In this document: piece by piece, positions 44,927 to 56,886 of the stretch
Position numbering within the stretch: position 1 is the first letter of the stretch
Layout of the letters: every line of letters begins with the position of its first letter
Source of the DNA: Vitrella brassicaformis
Taxonomy: Eukaryota; Sar; Vitrellaceae
DNA length: 64,000 nucleotides
Assembly (NCBI GenBank): GCA_001179505.1
Contig: CDMY01001045.1
Span: 91,569 to 155,568 of the forward strand
Reading direction: 5' to 3'
Made by a program: the position numbers and the translations under genes
The notes under the pieces: model-generated
The model's database searches: none
Seen by the model: the letters and a program-made list of their open reading frames with translations, nothing else
Told to the model about the DNA's origin: nothing

Positions 44927-47565
44927 CTATGCATTGTGGGTGTGTATCTTGGATCTTGTGATGCTGAGAACGGCCTCGTAGACGCGCTCGATGATAGGAA
45001 GCAGCACGGGCGCAGCAGCCCTGAATGCATCACACGTGCAGGGCAAAGAAAGAAAGCAGTCCGTCTGGTTTGTGTGGCTGCCCTTGTCTGCTTGGCTGAC
45101 TGACTTACGTTGCCAGATTCATCTTCATGGTGGCAACAAACGGATCTTGCAGAAGGTCAGGAGTGAGTTTGTTGGGCCTGCGGAGTCGGCGCATGCACGC
45201 AGGCATAGTGACGACTTTGTGTGTGGCTGCCTTTGTTGCGGGGTCGATAGTGTGAGAGGCTACGTACATGTACCTCTTTTCGTATCTCATGATGCCGGCT
45301 TTCATTGCGACATCTGCATAAGGATGCTGCATGCCCTCTTGGACCTTGACCAACACTGAGAATTGGATCAACAAACAAATACGCGAGGAAGTGCGTGTCA
45401 AAGTGTGGGTTTGTCTGGAGATCGACGCACCTGATATGAGCTCTGCAAGTCGGCACATGAGGGCCCCCGCACCGTACCGCGGCTGCTGCGTGCCAAAGAT
45501 GACGTAGTTCTTCTTGCCCGGCATGAACGCGCCCTAAACACAAGTGCCGGATGAAGGCGTGTGTATGCATTGGCTGCACTCTACCTACCTCAATCAGTTT
45601 CGGTACGCCGGCATCCCAGTAGGTGAGTGTTGGCTCACATAACGGGTAGGTCAGGTGGTAGCCTGCAGTGGACACACGTACACCAGATGAGCACTCACAA
45701 CATGTCAACGAACAAGCGTCGGTTGCCCACGGCAGTGTGTGCGCTGTTCACTTGCTTACCAGTGGCACAGACGATCATGTCAACGGTGATGGTTTTGCCA
45801 TCCACAAACGTCACCTCCTTGCCTGCAGAAGGACACACAAACGTCCACATGAATATGCATCTCCACACGTGGATCCCTCACGTACCGTCAACGGATTTGA
45901 CGCCGGGGTGAGGGATGATGCGGCCAAGCTTCAGATAGTGCAGGAATGTGTCGTGGATCGTGGGATGCAGCTCGTACAGATCATGGTCGGGCTTCTGCAG
46001 ACCGTATGACCGATAATCCTGCACATAACATATGTACAACACACACACAGCAAGAGCTAAAGCCCGTTGGTACACCCACACAGTCTGTGCGCTGTTTTTC
46101 GACTCACTCACCCCGACAGCGATTCGCAGCAGCCATTTGGTGTACCTCCTGACGAACCACGTCGGCCACCAGGGCGTGATCAGCCTGCCAAGTGGCAGGC
46201 CAAACCCCGTCCGTGGGAGGATCCAGTGACCCCTGATGCGATGCGCACCGCACAGCCGCATGACAAGCACACGCACGTCGGCGTGGCGTGGCATGCATCA
46301 AACCATCCGCATGGATGTAGGCACATACGTACCGCCTCAGTGATGCATGTGCCTCCGCGGCCACTTGTGCAGCGTCGGCGTTGACGTCCATGGCTGAGTT
46401 GCCGCCACCCAGAGTGAGGACCCGCTTGCCTCGCAGCTGCTCCCGCGTCTTGTAGTCCTTCGAGTGAATCATCTCGCCACTGAACGTGCCTGTACACGCA
46501 GTGGTCGTCTAGCATTCCCCTCGCTGCCTCCCTCCTTTGCTACCTTCGAGCTTTGGCCATCGTCTGTTCCTGTGGTGTCCCGTGCACACGATGACCCCCT
46601 TGTAGACGTGCTTCTGCGGCGAAACGGCCTCCCCTTGGTGGCCGGCCGTCTTGGTCTTGATGGTGACGGTATAGGAATTCCCGCACCCATCGTTTGGCGC
46701 GATGTGCTCAACCTCGGTCTCGAGCCTCACCATCGGCAGGACGCCCCAGTGGGCCGCATAGCTCTTCAGATACGCAAGCATCTGCACAGGCAGACAAACG
46801 AACATCACGAATCTACTGGGAGGCCCATGTGTGTGTGTGTGTGTGTGTGTGTGTCTTGGGTGCCATGGACGTGCCTGCGCTTTAGATGGGAACTCCGGGT
46901 AGTTTTTTGGCATGGGGTAGTCTTTGTACTCCGTTTCAAGACGACTACTAATGATGTGGACGTCGTTGTACACCTGCAGACATACATACACACATACAAA
47001 CGGAGAGGGGCAGACATCCATATGTGGACAGACAGGTGAGGTCGGTGCTGCCTTGTCTCACTCCGTTGAACCAGTTGCCGCCGATCTCCTCATTGGCATC
47101 CACAATGTCGATGGGGATCCCGTGACGCTTAAACGACGCACCTACTGCCAACCCACTGAACCCTGTACAGGCCACACACAGACACACAAACTAGCAATGA
47201 GTAGATGGCGCTTGCAATCAGTCCCATGTTCCCTCCGTGCTTCTGTCTGCGCCTTAATTACCTGCGCCCACAACCAGAATCTTCTCCTCCGTTTTGTCGA
47301 CCTTCGCGGCCCTGGCTATCCTCTCCTCGTCATACACCACCTGAACAATCGCACACACGTAACGCATGTTTAAAATACGCAGACTCCGATTGAAGAAGAG
47401 CTGTCTGCTTACGTTTATCAGCTTGCTGGGATCGGCCGTCCTGGACCAGAAGAGCCACCAGCCGACACAGAAGAGCGTCGTCAAACCAACAACAGCCAAG
47501 ATGACAAGGCGCACCACATCAAGCGACGGGCTGGCGGGGTCAAACAAAGCTGTCACGTCCATCAT
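44927..47565 (-). CDS. Membrane-anchored FMO-type flavin monooxygenase
   Basis: Thirteen exons join in phase, giving 553 residues: 47565-47413, 47340-47262, 47162-47062, 46973-46875, 46781-46544, 46489-46333, 46232-46112, 46018-45886, 45822-45760, 45662-45589, 45533-45431, 45355-45109, 45020-44927. An N-terminal helix (VVRLVILAVVGLTTLFCVGW) is followed by the FAD motif ILVVGAGFSGLAVG and EEIGGNWFNG. CTGHHRNRRWPKLEG is the FMO-identifying region, close to the FxGxxxHxxxY signature (TFSGEMIHSKDYKT). The NADPH motif is VLTLGGGNSAMD, and the ATG motif is MIVCATGYH. These define class-B flavin monooxygenases, which oxygenate N- or S-containing or carbonyl compounds using NADPH and O2. The substrate is unknown. 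The first Met at 47565 is an MM pair. The intron after exon 4 begins with GC (46874-46873). Confidence 0.92.
46829..46854 (+). repeat. GT microsatellite in FMO intron
   Basis: Thirteen GT units on + lie inside a minus-strand intron. On the sense strand this is CA. Confidence 0.85.
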
Positions 47566-47680
47566 CGCCGCATGGGAGATGCGCACGTCAAGCTCGCAGG
47601 AAAGCGGAACCGCCTAGGGTGCTCCATGAAACTGCTGCTGCTGCAACGGACCGGTCCCCCCAAAAACGACGGTCGTGGAA
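47566..47680. promoter_or_regulatory. Short divergent spacer FMO/membrane protein copy 2
   Basis: The 115 bp between two start codons includes the 13-mer cgcctagggtgct (47611-47623), also found at 35461. The duplicated block starts only at about 47678, so copy 2 sits behind a promoter that did not come with it. Confidence 0.5.
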
Positions 47681-50007
47681 ATGTCCAACGCGCTGACGGT
47701 GAAAGGCGAGGCTGTGAGACCGCCTCAATCACCTGGGGATGAATGTGTACATCAACCAGCCGCTCTCTCGACCTTCTCGTCCAATCTCTCGTCCTCAGTC
47801 AGCCTCCCGGGCCCACAACAGCACGACGTTGAACAGACAAACAACACAGCACCTGGACCAAGCGACCACATCACAACCACAACACACGGCGACAGCGAAA
47901 GACACCACGAAAGACGGAACACGATTACGTCAACCATCGGCACAACCACAACTGGCACAGGCGACACGAGAGATTCGGCCTCTGGCCGTGGGCTGCGTCG
48001 TGAGGAGCGTATTCTAGCGGATTTGGTCCATGACTTCAGGGAGGCGGCAGGCTACGAGGCTAGTTTTGAAGAGTGGCCGACCACACTTGAGTATAAAACG
48101 ATGCATCACCCCGACGGCAGCACAACAGAGGTGTTTGTCGGTGCAACTTTTGAGCCCGAGCCGTGCATGATGACCTTGAGGCGAATTTCTGTGGCTCTAC
48201 TTCAGCAGTCAGCAATTGCTCTCGCCATTGCGATCGTCCTCGTCTGTTGCACTCTAATGTTCACCCATTGGTGTATGTCGGTATTTGGCATCCTTCGCCT
48301 CATTATAGATACTCTCGCGCTGCTGCTCCTGCTCGTGCTCGTCACAGATGGGACCGACCGGCGAAGAATGATAGTGCGGCTGAAGAAAGAGTGGCTCGTC
48401 TTTCTTCCGTTATTGGCGCTCGACGTGGCGCTCGGTCTGTTGATCTCTATTGGTCGTGGGCTCCATTTCGACACCCAAGAAAGAAGAAACATCATCATTC
48501 CGATTTACTGGAGCTCATCTTATGCGGCTATATTTGTGTACGTCTGGCGCGTTGCGGGTTCGTTGAATATTAGGGCCAGACGAGAGTATGTTATGAAGGT
48601 CACGGCAGCTGTCACGATGGCGCTGACTATGATAATAATATGGAGCGTTGCTCTCTCGCCACGATTTGCTGCTGCATCATCCACTGACAGGGACCGATTC
48701 TGGATGGCTGTCATATATCTCGCAGTCTTCATGCCCGCTATCGGACTTGTCAATAAACTCGTGCGGTCGCTCAAAGTACGAACTGACTAACAGAGCCAAT
48801 TAAGAGACAGCGGACTTCGTTTCTCATGATGCTATGTGTATCCAGGAGGGAGTTCCCACATGCAATTCGCTGCTTATAGCACTGCCTGCGATAGTCTATG
48901 TGCTCTTCCCACGTCAGTCACCTCTTCATGGCTGACACACGTACAATAGGGTGTGTGATGTTCCTGATCAGGCATGCTCCAAGCCGAGGCCGTGACGCTG
49001 AACAGCAAACTCTTCTATTCTGTTCTCATCTCAATCTTTGACCTGATCATGGACATTTCCTCCCCCTACTGTACGCGCCTCTGCCATGGACACATCAGTG
49101 AATTCTTGGTCAATTATGCTTGTCTCCTTCCATGTATCAGCGATTCTACTTTATCTCTCGGCCCAGAAGTTTGTCAAGGCCCGGTGCAAGAGACGGACAC
49201 TCACAGCTTATAGCTTCACTCACATCGCGGTGACGGCGACCAAAGCGGAGGCGGTCAGTGGATCAGCCATGGGCAAGGACAACGACGCTACGAAGACCCA
49301 GCACAGAAAGAGAAAGAACAGTCATCTGCTAAGGCGTCAAAGCTCAATCATGACCACAGCGCTGTCTCTCGCTGCTCCAGTCGGAGGGCTGCAGTCGGCC
49401 TTGGTCTCACTCGAAGTGTCTCCAAGGTACCCGCGGCCACAATAGACTCAGACACCATCTACACAGTGTGCGCTTACGTGTGTACTCATTGCAGGTATCT
49501 ACGTGCACTATCCGACCAGGTGAACATCTGGTCCACCTGTGAGTTGGTGGCCCTTTTGTTTACCAACCTGGCTGTACTCACGGCCCAAGCTTACGCAGGC
49601 GCGTCATGGGAGCAGCTTGTGGAGGGAGCCATGGGTTTGGTGGTACTGGTGGCTATCGAGCAGCTATTCGAGCTGTGCGTGCTGTGTGTTTTGATGAGGT
49701 GGAACAACCTTCCCATGCTTTCGTCCAGGTCTGAGAAAGGCGTTCTTCGCCGTACAATACTGACATTGTTCCTGGTCGCCGGCTCCTGGTACGGCGCATT
49801 TATCGATCGGTTGCTCACTGCATTTGTATGTTTCTGTCTCTCTCTCTCTGTCCGTGTGTGTGTAGCATTTCCACGTGGCTGCCGTTCTTTTTGATGTCTC
49901 TGCTGCGCACCGTCAGCCGCACAGTTGCACAGCCCAGGGGTATCACACCTGAGCTAGAGTCGTCCGACCTGGCTGCTTACTGCCCACATTTCCTTCCTGT
50001 CACCTAA
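47681..50007 (+). CDS. Polytopic membrane protein, inverted-duplicate copy 2
   Basis: Six exons join in phase with good sites, giving 681 residues: 47681-48775, 48846-48912, 48972-49070, 49099-49426, 49495-49809, 49866-50007 (TAA). Domain layout is as in copy 1: a Ser/Thr-rich N-terminus, a soluble block (AAGYEASFEEWPTTLEY), then about ten hydrophobic helices spread over the exons. Positively charged loops such as RRMIVRLKKEWLVFLP lie between them. This copy has the intact frame at the end of exon 4, so it is the better candidate for the functional gene. The C-terminal tails of the two copies differ (here ELESSDLAAYCPHFLPVT). Intron 3 (49071-49098) is predicted to be 28 nt, and the sequence is also present in copy 1. 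The family is not recognised. A lineage-specific membrane protein is the safest description. Confidence 0.78.
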
Positions 50008-50461
50008 GAAGGAGCCGGGCTGCCAGCGTTGTGCTGATCATGAGTGGAGAGCTGTCTCGGAGAAGTCAGACACACAGAGCCGAGCAGAGTGAAGTGTGAC
50101 ATGCAAGGCGACCCGGCGCAATTGTTGGATTGGAATGAACATAGGGCTCGATCGGCTCCAGAAGCGTAGGCCATGGCCATGTGCAGGAATCCATAGATGG
50201 GCACATAGGAGAGAAGAAGCTGGGGATGTGGGGCATCTATGGGGCTTTACTTAAGTGAGACATGCTGAGTTTTTTTGAAAAGACTGCTCGTTGTCTCACT
50301 GTCTCTGTTCCGGGAGGTTTTTCGTTGGCTGCAGCGCGTAGGGCCATGCTCTTGTCCTCGTCATGTACCCTCTGCGAGATGACATTCACGCCAGCACATC
50401 ATGCACGCCATCGCACGCACACCACAAGCAGACAGACGGTCGCTCGACATTCACATATATG

Positions 50462-50537
50462 TATTTGACGACTGCGGCGTGCTGTCCTGCATGGCGTGAG
50501 TAGCACACGGGCTGCGGGCGAGAGGACAGCCGTCGAC
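50462..50537 (-). pseudogene. Fragment of MutL-CTD exon 3
   Basis: This minus-strand stretch matches MutL-CTD exon 3 at 30204-30276 (STAVLSPAARVLLTP). It differs by a few substitutions and a 4-base insertion (catg) that breaks the frame, and no other MutL exons accompany it. It is a truncated, non-functional relic carried by the inverted duplication. Confidence 0.85.
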
Positions 50538-50607
50538 TGAGCACTTCGGAAAAAAAGAATCAATGGGTCAGAGGATTCTGAATCAATGGCGCACGGCAGG
50601 GAAATGG

Positions 50608-50876
50608 AGAGAAGAGCTTGACGGCTGCTGCTGAGAGATCTTTGTAGCACAGCGTCCAAATGTGCATTGCGATGGCTTGTTTTGGCGCTGCTGAGCTGGA
50701 GAGGGCGGCTGGGGCGGACTGGAAGAGGGCGACGCAACATCCATTCATCGACGGCATCGGGGACGGCACGCTGCTGTTTTGGGAAAAGTTCAAGCAGCAG
50801 CGCCAAAACAAGCCAAGTGCACGTTTGGACGCTGTGCTACAAAGATCTGTCAGCAGCAGCCGTCAAGCTCTTCTCT
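50608..50876. repeat. Long inverted repeat (hairpin-forming)
   Basis: Arms 50608-50693 and 50795-50876 are inverted copies (about 82-86 bp, starting agagaagagcttgacgg) with few mismatches and one 4-base indel. The spacer is ~100 bp. Both arms read LDAVLQRS-SSSRQALL in outward frames, so an exon-like piece was copied in reverse. It lies just upstream of the pyrophosphatase-like gene and next to the end of the inverted duplication. Confidence 0.85.
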
Positions 50877-50992
50877 GCACCATTGTCTGCTTCTCCATCC
50901 ACTTAGGCTCGCAGCGAGGGGGTCCTGGGGGTTTCCCGTCTCGTGACGGAGACTTGCAGATAAATCGAGATTGCGTACGTGGTGTAAGAACC

Positions 50993-53900
50993 ATGTTCGT
51001 CGGCAACGAGGCGCCCAGCCGGGCCAACAAGCGTTCAAAGAGGACAAACAAAGCCGCCAAAGGGGACGTGGCGTCTGGCCGGTTCTCTTGCGTGGCTGCG
51101 CTGGGCATGATACTGTGGATCTGCCTGTTCATCTGCTGTGTGCTGGGTGAGCTCTCACTGAAGCAAACTGAATGAGCTCTCACTACGTGCAGCTCTTCAT
51201 TGAATTGGTACGGCTGCCTGATTGTGAGTGCATGCAGCTCTTGTGCTGAACAACTACGAGGAGGGCGAGGAGCTGGGGCTGAACATGAAGGGCGAAGAGA
51301 CCTCATACATACAAGGCCCGGCCCGTGAAAAGTTCAAATATAGGCGTACGTGTCGCACTATGAGGAGTGAGTCCTCATGTTAGGGTGTCGACGAATCATT
51401 TTTGTTGCGTTCGTGTGCAGTGCCCCAGAATGCTTTGCTTTTCAGCCTTGCCGCCGGCTGTTTCGCCGTCTTCACTGCAGCATATTTCGTTTCATTCATT
51501 CTCATACAGGGCAGAGGCCCGCCGCCGACCATCACCCAGTCCCAGTATATTTATCGAGGCCTTAAGACCCATGCCTGGTCCTCCCTCCCGCCGCAGATAG
51601 CGGTGGGGTGCGTCTTGGCGGTGTTGGTGGGATTCTCGTCGGAAGAAATAAAAAAGGGGACGGGGTTCGCATCTGGCGGTGCCTTTTGTGCCGGGGCTCT
51701 TCTCCTGCTTTTGAGCCAATTGTTGGGTCTCTGGACCGTTGCCAATGCCAATCTACGTGTCGCGAACGCTCTGGCGGGAGACAAGGGCCTGTCGGTCGGA
51801 TTGCGCATTGCAACACGAGCCGGTGGGGTCTGTGGGCTTGTCTCACAAGCGTTTGCTCTGATGGGATGCGCTGTGCTGTACCTTTTCATTACGGATCTGG
51901 TGGTCCTCGTCGCGTGAGGAAGAGAAAGGAAGGAAATACAGCTGATTTCACCGCCATTCTACATTTCGATCGTATCCCCTGTTTGTGTTCAGCTTCGCGG
52001 CTGGAGGGTCTTACCTTGCATTCCTCATACGTGAGCAGAAGACTTATTGAGAGACACAAACCCGATCGCTTTTTCCTTCGCCTTTATGCAGGCGTTGGCG
52101 GAACAATCTTCTCGAGCGGCGCCAGGATTGGCGACGATCTTATTGGTGCCTCTGATGAGGTCAGCGCCCAACCAATGGTGGATTGTGATGTATCCACTGG
52201 CTGTTTCTCCTGGTTATGTTGTGTCTCCCTCCCTCCCTCCCTTGCTTGCTGGCCTTCAGTCTCGCAAGATGGAGGAGGACCGTATCTTTCAGCAGGTATG
52301 CACCCGATGACCCTCACGTATTTTGTCGTGTCACCATTGCCCTGTCTCCATGTATGCCACAGCAAGTCATGCTCAAAAAGGCAGAAGAGGTCGGCCGCAT
52401 CCCAGCCACTGACGCCCAAAATGTGTCTTTCGGTCGATACATTTCTCGCACTGTTATTCCTCCTTCAGGCTCGCCGCGAACGGCCCAAGCAGGGAGACGT
52501 GGAGGCACCAGTAAGTTTCGGGAAGTCGACTGCACGGCTTCTTTTTTGTCCTTTTTGCTTTGCTCAGGCTGACGACGACGACGACGACGAGGTTCAGGCA
52601 GGGTTTGACGGCAAACATCACCCCATAGAAATGCTCCCATCGGTCGGCGGGAGCATTTCAGAGGCCTCGGGATCAGCTACGGATGCCTTTGAGAGCCTAA
52701 GCCTAGCGCTGGCCATCACTGCAATGGTCGGTGTCAAACACTTGGTCAATGATCCGGAAATGGGGGCAGCTCTTCCTTTCTGGGTAAGTTACCCGGAGAA
52801 TAAAGAAGATGTGGCGCGCGCAATTTCGTGCCATTCTACAGAGTCCGTTTTCGATCATCAGATTGCTGGCGGAGGTGTTGCGTCTTCTGCCCTTCTTTCC
52901 TTCGGTCTCATCGTGTTTGAATCTTCATCGGCTCGCATGCTTCGGCTGGCTCTTCGAGCGTCAAATATGCTGTGTGGAGCAGCGGTCGTCGGGGTGCCCC
53001 TCGCCGTGCTCCTTATCAAGCAGCATACTGACAAAACAGTAAAAACAGGAAGTGGAAGAGCAGACAAACAAGAGACATGCCCCTGTCCTCTCTGCTGATG
53101 TTGCATGTAGAACATCGGCTTCACCCAAATTCTTCAGTTCGCTTTCTGCATTGGAGCTGGCGTGTTGGCGCCCGAGCTTAACTCCGTCATTTGTGAGGTC
53201 CTCACAGATATCCAGTCAGTGCCGTCGCGCATAGCATCCATCGCTGAGCATGGAGGCCCAGTGCAAGTGCTGCTCTCCGGGACATCTTGTGGCTTCCTGG
53301 GGACAATTCTGCCGTCTTTGGTCGCCATGCTTGCTGTGACTGGTGAGACCTGACGACCAAACATACATAGGTCACAGCAAGCGGGTGCGTGCTTGCTTGC
53401 GTTATTCGCCATCCAGGTGCGTTTCACCTTGAAGGTTTCTATGGTGAGCGCCTGCATTCACGAGAGAATACGGGGGCTGTATCTGTTTGTTGTGCCCTCA
53501 GGCGTTGCCCTTCTGACAGTGGCCTCGCTGGGGGCCAGCCCCTTCTACGTGCGTACCAGCACACAACGCTGACTGACTCGACAGGCGACACATGCAAATG
53601 CTTCCATCGCATGTGTCAGGCCTCAATGGCGGCGTTTAGCGCCGTGTCCTCCAATGCGTATTTCTTGGTGCCCACAGTGGCGAGCACAGCAGGGGTGGGG
53701 GGCGGGAGGTCGTCAGGCAGGGCGAGACGGAGAGCCATCAAGATGATCGAACTCAGTGCTGCGACATCGCAGTCCGGTGAGTGCGCTGTTCCAGGGAGGA
53801 CAGGCCTGCTGCTGGTTGGTGGCTGAGCAAGCCCGTCTTTCTCTGTTTTCTATAGGCAAGGTGGCCAGCGTCACTTCTGTTCTCTTCTTGGCTTTTTGTG

Positions 53901-55440
53901 TGAGCATCATCGTGCTGGCGGAGGCCCTTACACGTGACAACCAGCAGCTGGCAACCTTTGTGGGAAGGCCGATTAGCGAGTTCAGCTTCATTGGTCTTTT
54001 TTCCGGGGTGTTTCTGCCTTTTGGGTTTGTGGGTGTGACGATGGCTGCTGTGTCGGGCATCGGGCATGAGTACGTGACGCATTGCAAGACGCAGCTGAAG
54101 GAGGACTCGCCCGACCGGATCGTGGCTCTTGTGCAGCGGCTGGTAGCGTTTGGTCAACATCGATCCTATGAGAAGGTAAGCCATTGCCGATGGAATCCGC
54201 GACAAGATTCCCATTCCTTAATCCAGGTTGCTCTCCCTCTGGTGGTGTCAATCGGAGCGCCACTCATGGCCGGGATGTTTCTCGGTGCACCTGGGCTCAG
54301 CATCTTTCTACAAGTGAGAAAGAGAGAAATAGTTGACAATTTCTCTCAAACGTCCTCCTCCTTCTCTCCGTCCTCCGACAGACGTGTGCCATCACAGCGT
54401 TTTGCCTGTCGACCTTTCTGACTGTCACGGCTTCCCTGTTTGAGTCTGCGAGAAACGTGAGCTATCCATACGCGACACACACAGGGAGGGAGGCAGAGAG
54501 TCAGGGAGAAGAAAGAAGCATCAGTGACAGACATCTGTGCGTTGTGTATGTGTGTATGTGTGTGTGTGTGTGTGTATGTATTAATGCAGTACATACTGTA
54601 CGGCAATCTGGTCAAGGACGCGGATGCGTCAGGGAGAGTGGCCAGGGTGCAGCCCGGCGACCCGCCCTACAATGCACTCACTCTCGCAAGAGTGAGACTT
54701 ACTTAGCAAGAGCTGCCAGAACATTGAGAGAGCACGGCATGGCGAGTCTGTGTACTGTGTGCGACAGTCGATTGGTGCTCCGATGGGTGACGCAAGTGGT
54801 CCGGCGCTGGCGCAACACGTCAAGCTGATACTCGGTAACCGCCTTACCAATCGGGCACGAAGGCGACACACGTTCTGCATCCACCCTGTGCTTCTCCTTC
54901 CCGTGGGCTGCAGTGTTTGGTGTGCTGTCTCTGGGACTGTTCAAGATAGACCCCGGGAAGACTTGGGAGTATGGGTTTGTGGCGGCAGCCGGGGTCGTGT
55001 TGTGTGCTTCGCTCATTGCAATCGTCTCGAGGTGGCTGGCACTAAAGAGAACACCCATCAAGTATGCTTCAATGCGCAGAAAACAACAACAACAACAACA
55101 ACAAAAACATTTCTGGCCCATCCTTGTCTCTCTGTGTGTCTGTCAGCACCATGCTATCGAAGACAGAGTTGGATTACCATGACAGCCGCATAGAAGCCAC
55201 CAAGACCGGTAAGAAAAAACATCAAGAGAGACTTCTTTGCCATCGGCTGGCCCACGTGTGCGTGTGTGTGTGTGTCCCCGCTGGCTGGCCGCAGAAGCGA
55301 TGTTGACGGAGCAGGGCGACGCCTCGCCGATGTCACTTGCTCGCGAGGGCGGCGCCTCGCCCCTGTACCGAGAAGCGACCCAGGCGACGGATGCAGCTGC
55401 TCGGTCGTTCCAACTTCACAAGAGCTCAGAAGAGATGTAA
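50993..55440 (+). CDS. Degenerate membrane-pyrophosphatase-like protein
   Basis: Exons start 50993-51146, 51238-51345, 51421-51913, 51993-52030, 52092-52159; further exons run on to the last, ~55293-55440 (TAA). Internal junctions 52.2-54.9 kb are approximate. The frame has about 15 membrane helices and local matches to H+-pumping pyrophosphatases: NANLRVANALAGDKGLSVGL ... GLVSQAFALMG; the block AFAAGGSYLAFLIRVGGTIF, GARIGDDLIG; GSATDAFESLSLALAI; and SIGAPMGDASGPALAQHVKL, which mirrors the conserved GDPxxDTSGPxLN helix. Catalytic positions look lost. The DNVGDNVGD region is replaced by PSVGGSISEASGSATDAF, and the usual DPRNP by HHPIE. The DNAGGIAEM counterpart reads VPTVASTAG. It may therefore not hydrolyse pyrophosphate. 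The N-terminus is a short basic segment (SRANKRSKRTNKAAKGD) and the C-terminus is cytosolic and polar. Confidence 0.7.
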
Positions 55441-55758
55441 CACGGCCATGCAAATGTCTCTTGCTCGGCCTGATTGAAGTGTTGTAAGGCGCGACTCTCT
55501 GTGTGTGTCTCTGTGTGGTCCTGGGGACAGAAATGCCAATCATTATGGTGTGTGATTGATTGCATGTCAGTCTGTGTTTGTCTGTTTGTCCACACAAACA
55601 GATAAGCAAATGAGCTAGCTTTTCCATCCCTCTCTGTCTGTCCGCCCTGCACGCTGATCAGTCAGCTCTTCATTCGGTTGACATCTCATCAGACACCGCC
55701 CGACTGCATCATGTCGGACAGATCCACTCCACACGACACACGGCCGTCCACTCGTGAG
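55441..55758. other. Short convergent spacer
   Basis: This holds the 3' ends of the pyrophosphatase-like gene (+) and the coiled-coil gene (-). No gene was seen. Confidence 0.45.
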
Positions 55759-56886
55759 TCACCACACACGATCCACGCCCTTCGCCTGTCTCACCGCATG
55801 GCCGTCGTCCGTCGGCCTGTTGATGACTTGCGGGACGTCATAAAACGACCTGCACGCACCAAGGACAATTTAGGCACTCACTCTGTGTGCGTCAGTCACA
55901 TCGGCCGACATCATGACGACACTGACCGGCGCTGCTTCTTGTAGTTGTTGCGCCGCTCGTTCGTGCGCATTGTCGGGGGCCTGCTGTGTGTCTCGGCTTC
56001 GCTCTGCAGCAAGCACAATGACAGAAAGAAAGACAGACAGACAGACAGACAAAGAGGTCAGATGCTGCCAAAGCAGCCAGCCTCTTCTCTCTCACTTTGT
56101 TTTCATTTGTCATTTTGGCGGTCTTGTGGTCGTGTCTGAGCATGACGTCATGCTCCTGAGCCACACACACAGAGAGCATCGCCTGTCTGTGTGTCTGTGT
56201 CTGCCTCTTTGTTTGTTTGGTGACTTGCTGTGCGGCGGCCAGACGTTTTTGCAGCGATTGCCACGTCGCCTCGTACTCGTGCTGCTCCTGCACACACATA
56301 GATGGACAGCACAAGCAGCGAGGATGGATGGATGGATGGATGTGTGGGTCATGAAGTCAGACCTGTTGTGTCTTGTGGAGGTCGCAGGTCAGTTGAGAAC
56401 TGTGGACATAGACCTGACAGCGAGAGAGACACCGAATAAATGAATGAATGAATGAATGAGGCACACACAGAGACACACACACGCACTTGTCGCGTCTCCC
56501 GTCTGATCGATGCGATCCTCTCCTCAGCCTCAGCACACGCTGACACTCACACACACACACACGCACACACACCGATCGGTGAATGGGGAACTGAAGACGC
56601 AGAACAGCAGAGCAGTCGACCGACCAATGGATGGATGTCTCGCCTGACCTTTCTTCATGTCTTCGACGTCCTTCCTGGCCGCTTCCTTTGCCCTCTCCAG
56701 CTGACCGCACTTGTCCACCGCGTCGACGTACTCGGCCCTGGCGTGCAGCTCGGCCACCGACAGATATCGGGCCGGCAGCGCCTTCAGCAAAAAGGACAGC
56801 TCAGCAAGCTGACGGGCCGTGTCGGCTGCCGTCATTGGCGAGATGTCATCGAGTGGGGCTGGCTGGTCATGCGGAGAGACACTCAT
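55759..56886 (-). CDS. Small coiled-coil protein, unknown family
   Basis: Start ATG at 56886 (MSVSPHDQPAPLDDISPM). Exon 1 runs to about 56652 and ends before GTCAGG. Further exons read AEERIASIRRETRQ (~56530-56486), VYVHSSQLTCDLHKTQQ (~56412-56364), EQHEYEATWQSLQKRLAAAQ (~56290-56225), EHDVMLRHDHKTAKMTNENK (~56145-56058), SEAETHSRPPTMRTNERRNN (~56005-55930) and a last one (SFYDVPQVINRPTDDGHAV, ~55852-55759). About 250 residues, mostly charged helix with heptad character. A flagellar or cytoskeletal role is possible, but no family was recognised. Exon 1 is duplicated at 58891-59072 beyond an assembly gap, so the locus may be mis-assembled. The 3' end is uncertain, because a donor after HAV could add another exon. 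Confidence 0.55.

Larger units (their letters stand above)
47678..50537. repeat. Inverted duplication, right arm
   Basis: Reverse-orientation copy of 31484-34232 (here 47678-50460), followed immediately by a copy of 30204-30276 (here 50462-50537). It lacks the 1.2 kb that separates these pieces in the left arm. Similarity is high through exons, introns and the 3' flank, which indicates a DNA-level duplication rather than retroposition. Confidence 0.85.

Noticed and set aside
51608-53098. One continuous + frame of ~496 codons
   Set aside because: It runs through introns of the PPase-like gene. Only parts of it coincide with real exons, and the N-terminal part is in the wrong frame relative to the helices.
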